DNA from: Pectinatus brassicae
Lineage (GTDB): Bacteria; Bacillota; Negativicutes; Selenomonadales; Selenomonadaceae
DNA: 37,570 nucleotides
Direction: 5' to 3'
Assembly (NCBI RefSeq): GCF_014201835.1
Contig: NZ_JACHFH010000030.1
Coordinates: 1-37,570, forward strand
Shown here: positions 34,907 through 37,570 of the stretch, one piece after another
How positions within the stretch are numbered: the first letter of the stretch is position 1
Layout of the letters: every line of letters starts with the position of its first letter
Program-made: the position numbers and the translations under genes
Notes under the pieces: model-generated
The model's database searches: none
Seen by the model: the letters and a program-made list of their open reading frames with translations, nothing else
What the model was told of the DNA's origin: nothing

Positions 34907-34915
34907 TGTTATAAT
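34907..34915 (+). promoter_or_regulatory. Extended -10 box upstream of the GGDEF-like gene
   Basis: TGTTATAAT fits TGnTATAAT. There is no good -35 box, which is typical of extended -10 promoters. It leaves a leader of about 110 bases, including a small ATGTTG/CAACAT hairpin (34946-34965). Confidence 0.5.
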
Positions 34916-35033
34916 GTAAAATAATTAAATGGTTTTTTTAGGTGTATGTTGAATATAAACAACATAACGGCTGGGATTAAAAAGAAAAAAGAAACTATAT
35001 AAATGACGTTGCGTAATAATAAGGAGGGGTTTT

Positions 35034-35897
35034 ATGAAAACGGAGTTCTATGCTGATGTGGCGCAAATGCTGCTTAAAAGATTGTCAGCCTTGGTTTACG
35101 AGTATGATGTCATAAAGGATATTATGATATTTATCAATGCTGATTGCGAAAAGCGCATAATAAAATCATATCGGCAAAAATTGTATCGAACACGCAGGAC
35201 GATAGTTCATCCTGATTTTATGGATAAGCTATCAGCTTTAATTGCCGGGCATTCAATTGATACAGGTCCGATTTTGCTGGATTTATCGGAGAAACCCTCA
35301 GGAAAATTTTATTGGCATGAAGTTATTAATAAACCAATGCTGGATGCTGAAGGGCATGTTATAAAAACAATGGGGATTATATGGAAAATAGATTCTCCTT
35401 ATGATATTGATAGCAACCAGCGCTTTCGTTCAGATCAGGACCCTGTTACGGGTTTGCTGAATGAAAGTGGTGTAAAAAAATCAATTGAAAATTATCTTAT
35501 AGAAGATGGCAAGGAATTAATGCATGCCATAATAAAAATAAAATTGCAGGATATGGATCCGTCAAAATACAGTAATATTAAGGCTGATAAGCTTAATGAA
35601 TATGCATTAAATAGTTTGGGACAGCAACTGCGCAATGTGTTTAGGGCCAATGATCTATTGGCATACGTGGATGATCAGGTTTTTTTGGTTTTTATGAAAA
35701 ATATAAAGACTGAAAATATTGTGAAAATAAAAATGGATGCTGTAGCCCGGCTGTTGGAAAATTGCCATATGATATTTTGTGTACCTAAAATGAATTACTC
35801 TATGGGAGAGGCGATATATCCGGTGGATGGCAATGATTATAATGAATTAATCGAATCTTCACAAAAACGGATAAGGTATCATTATAATGAAGAATGA
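35034..35897 (+). CDS. PAS-like/degenerate GGDEF domain protein
   Basis: A 287-residue soluble protein. Residues about 15-120 resemble a PAS sensor domain ending in a KTMGIIWKID strand. Residues about 130-285 follow the diguanylate cyclase fold: DPVTGLLNESG (136-146), LRNVFRANDLLAYVDDQVFLVFM (200-221) and the late YSMGEAIYPVDGNDYNELIESSQKRI. The catalytic GG(D/E)EF is replaced by VDDQVF (212-217), and the magnesium-site DxD region is also changed, so cyclic-di-GMP synthesis is unlikely. It may be a ligand sensor or allosteric partner. AAGGAGGGG lies before the ATG. It is followed by a strong terminator. Confidence 0.8.
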   Translation: MKTEFYADVAQMLLKRLSALVYEYDVIKDIMIFINADCEKRIIKSYRQKLYRTRRTIVHPDFMDKLSALIAGHSIDTGPILLDLSEKPSGKFYWHEVINKPMLDAEGHVIKTMGIIWKIDSPYDIDSNQRFRSDQDPVTGLLNESGVKKSIENYLIEDGKELMHAIIKIKLQDMDPSKYSNIKADKLNEYALNSLGQQLRNVFRANDLLAYVDDQVFLVFMKNIKTENIVKIKMDAVARLLENCHMIFCVPKMNYSMGEAIYPVDGNDYNELIESSQKRIRYHYNEE

Positions 35898-35926
35898 GCA
35901 TGGAATACAATAATATTATAGAAAAC

Positions 35927-35975
35927 ATTCTCCTATGTTATAAAAATTATCATTATAATATAGGAGAATTTTTTT
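35927..35975 (+). terminator. Terminator of the GGDEF-like gene
   Basis: Arms 35927-35943 and 35953-35969 pair over 17 bp with one G-T pair and a nine-base loop, followed by TTTTTT. It isolates the mreB/mbl transcription unit. Confidence 0.92.
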
Positions 35976-36029
35976 AATTATAATGATTTTTGATAATGAA
36001 AAATTTGTTAGTAAAACAAGCAACATCTA

Positions 36030-36058
36030 TTGCTTATATCAGTGGAATATTATATAGT
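36030..36058 (+). promoter_or_regulatory. Probable mreB/mbl promoter
   Basis: TTGCTT (36030-36035) and TATAGT (36053-36058) are separated by exactly 17 bases, about 37 bases before the ATG. Confidence 0.65.
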
Positions 36059-36094
36059 AATACACATGTAGTATAAGTTTTGGAGGGGTTTTTA

Positions 36095-37102
36095 ATGTTT
36101 GGAATATCCAAGGATATTGGGATAGATTTAGGAACGGCAAATGTCCTTATATATGTGAAGGGCAAGGGAATTGTTTTACGCGAACCTTCGGTTGTAGCTA
36201 TTGATCGGGATACAAATCGTATTTTGGAAGTAGGAGAAGCTGCCCGCCAAATGATTGGGCGTACTCCAGGCAATATAGTGGCAATACGACCATTACGCGA
36301 TGGTGTTATTGCTGACTATGATATAACGGAAAAAATGCTGCAATATTTTATTGAGAAGGTTATTGGACATAGTTTTTGGGGAAAGCCACGTATAATGATA
36401 TGTGTCCCTTCAAAAGTTACTACCGTAGAACAACGTGCAGTACAGCAAGCGGCAAAACAAGCTGGTGCAGCCGCTTCTTATTTAATAGAAGAACCCATGG
36501 CAGCTGCATTAGGCGCTGGTATTGATATTTCAGAACCGCAGGGTACTATGGTGGTTGATATTGGTGGCGGCACGACAGATGTTGCTGTTATCAGTCTGGG
36601 CGGTATTGTTATTAGTGAATCGTTGCGTATTGCTGGCGATAAGTTCGATGAAGATATTATTCGTTATATAAAGAATAACCATAATGTTATGATTGGCGAG
36701 CGTACAGCTGAAAATATCAAGGTTAATGTTGGCACGGCAATTAAGGGTGAACGCAATGTAGAAATGGACTTTCGTGGACGCGATTTATTAACTGGACTGC
36801 CCAAAACCATAAAGTTGACCTCAGATGAGATTACTAATGCTTTGGATAGATCTGTGAATGCAATCGTTCATTGCGTTAAAAAAACATTGGAAGATACTCC
36901 ACCTGAATTAGCAGCTGATATAATGGATCATGGGATAGTGATGACCGGCGGTGGTGCTATGCTGCACGGCTTGGATAAGTTAATTCAACAAGAGACAGGT
37001 ATAACAACATATTTAGCTGACGAGGCACTTTCATGTGTGGCTTTGGGGACAGGGAAAGCCTTGGCGGATCTTGATAAACTTACTGTCTACAAAAATAAAT
37101 GA
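36095..37102 (+). CDS. mbl: MreB/Mbl actin-like cell-shape protein
   Basis: A 335-residue bacterial actin that polymerises under the membrane and guides wall synthesis. The actin-fold phosphate and adenosine motifs are visible: [13 protein letters not shown] (8-20), [33 protein letters not shown] and [15 protein letters not shown]. The start is ATG at 36095: the upstream TTG at 36080 overlaps the GGAGGGG that serves as its ribosome binding site. The following flagellar rod gene reproduces the Bacillus mbl-flhO order, so Mbl is the more likely paralogue name than MreB. No mreC or mreD is next to it. Confidence 0.93.
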   Translation: MFGISKDIGIDLGTANVLIYVKGKGIVLREPSVVAIDRDTNRILEVGEAARQMIGRTPGNIVAIRPLRDGVIADYDITEKMLQYFIEKVIGHSFWGKPRIMICVPSKVTTVEQRAVQQAAKQAGAAASYLIEEPMAAALGAGIDISEPQGTMVVDIGGGTTDVAVISLGGIVISESLRIAGDKFDEDIIRYIKNNHNVMIGERTAENIKVNVGTAIKGERNVEMDFRGRDLLTGLPKTIKLTSDEITNALDRSVNAIVHCVKKTLEDTPPELAADIMDHGIVMTGGGAMLHGLDKLIQQETGITTYLADEALSCVALGTGKALADLDKLTVYKNK

Positions 37103-37197
37103 TTACAACATATATTTTTTATAAAGGATAGTTTAGGTATAATAGCGAATATACATAAATGGATAATTAGCATGTATTTTCATTAGGAGTGATATTT

Positions 37198-37570
37198 ATG
37201 CTGCGTGGCTTATATACGGCCGCTACAGGAATGATTACAGAGCAGATACGTACCAATACAATAGCTAATAATTTAGCTAACGTAAATACCAATGGTTATA
37301 AAAAAGATGAAACAATAAGTGAAGAATTTCAATCGGTGCTTTTACACCGAATAAATGACGATAGCCATAAAAAAAGTATATTTGATTTACAAAATATTGA
37401 TACAGCAAAAAATTATTTATTAGAAGGTACTGTTGCTGCCGAAAATAGTAGTGCACCTGTTATTGGTTCTTTAGGCCGTGGTGCTAAAGTTGCTGAAATT
37501 GCAGTGATTCGTGACCAGGGTTCACTGGAAAATACAAACAGTCCTTTGGATTTAGCAATAACTGGTGATG
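37198..37570 (+). CDS. Flagellar basal-body rod protein (FlhO/FlgF/FlgG family), 5' part
   Basis: The first 124 residues are present; the gene runs off the window. The N-terminus MLRGLYTAATGMITEQIRTN and the motif NTIANNLANVNTNGYKKD are the signature of flagellar rod and hook proteins. These assemble outside the cytoplasmic membrane after export by the flagellar type III apparatus. TAGGAGTGAT precedes the ATG. A TATAAT at 37138-37143 with a poor -35 region may give local transcription. The order after mbl matches Bacillus flhO, a FlgF/FlgG-like protein. The cell is inferred to carry flagellar genes. Confidence 0.9.
   Translation, partial: MLRGLYTAATGMITEQIRTNTIANNLANVNTNGYKKDETISEEFQSVLLHRINDDSHKKSIFDLQNIDTAKNYLLEGTVAAENSSAPVIGSLGRGAKVAEIAVIRDQGSLENTNSPLDLAITGD

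Overview
The window looks like chromosome from a low-GC, diderm, anaerobic Firmicute of the class Negativicutes (Selenomonas/Megamonas/Pectinatus-like; the genus is inference). The signs are Firmicutes-type genes (class III fructose-1,6-bisphosphatase, rplM-rpsI, an mbl-flhO-like pair) beside an RND efflux pump, which is typical of cells with an outer membrane. Strong AGGAGG-type ribosome binding sites and AT-rich spacers fit this.

Layout. 1-194: the 3' end of an IS200/IS605-type TnpB element with its right-end hairpin, abutting a metallo-beta-lactamase-fold gene that has lost its N-terminal metal-binding part (195-776). 824-946: a compact multi-hairpin palindromic repeat. 989-2884: fbp. 2950-3666: aquaglyceroporin. 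3992-10946 (minus strand): a seven-gene catabolic/respiratory operon read as acyl-CoA dehydrogenase, type I CoA-transferase, enoyl-CoA hydratase, fixA, fixB, fixC, fixX. It has a near-consensus sigma-54 promoter and lies directly downstream of a CBS-PAS-PAS-AAA+-Fis sigma-54 activator (11238-13292). 13461-17602: RND pump and its membrane-fusion lipoprotein. 17711-21703: M18 aminopeptidase, PadR regulator, MATE transporter, nitroreductase. 21794-22651: rplM-rpsI with a structured leader. 22850-25209: lactonase-zwf (oxidative pentose phosphate entry). 25368-32226: complete F-type ATP synthase operon atpIBEFHAGDC. 32393-34223: a hypothetical membrane protein and an MscS channel. 34352-37570 (plus strand): GNAT acetyltransferase, a degenerate GGDEF protein, an MreB/Mbl homologue and the start of a flagellar rod gene.

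How the genes work together. The fix operon is the most distinctive unit. The CoA-transferase can load an acid onto CoA, the crotonase can interconvert 3-hydroxyacyl- and enoyl-CoA, the acyl-CoA dehydrogenase interconverts enoyl- and acyl-CoA, and FixABCX connects that step to quinone and possibly to ferredoxin. There is no thiolase and no 3-hydroxyacyl-CoA dehydrogenase, so this is not a butyrate-synthesis operon. It resembles the E. coli cai-fix and acetogen caffeate-reduction modules, but with a type I CoA-transferase and dedicated sigma-54 control. The substrate cannot be read from the sequence.

Most of the rest is ordinary housekeeping sequence. Several intergenic dyads sit on predicted promoters: a textbook PadR box, a nearly perfect 22-bp palindrome over a -10 box, and a 20-bp palindrome in front of the efflux operon. 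No tRNA, rRNA or CRISPR array was seen.
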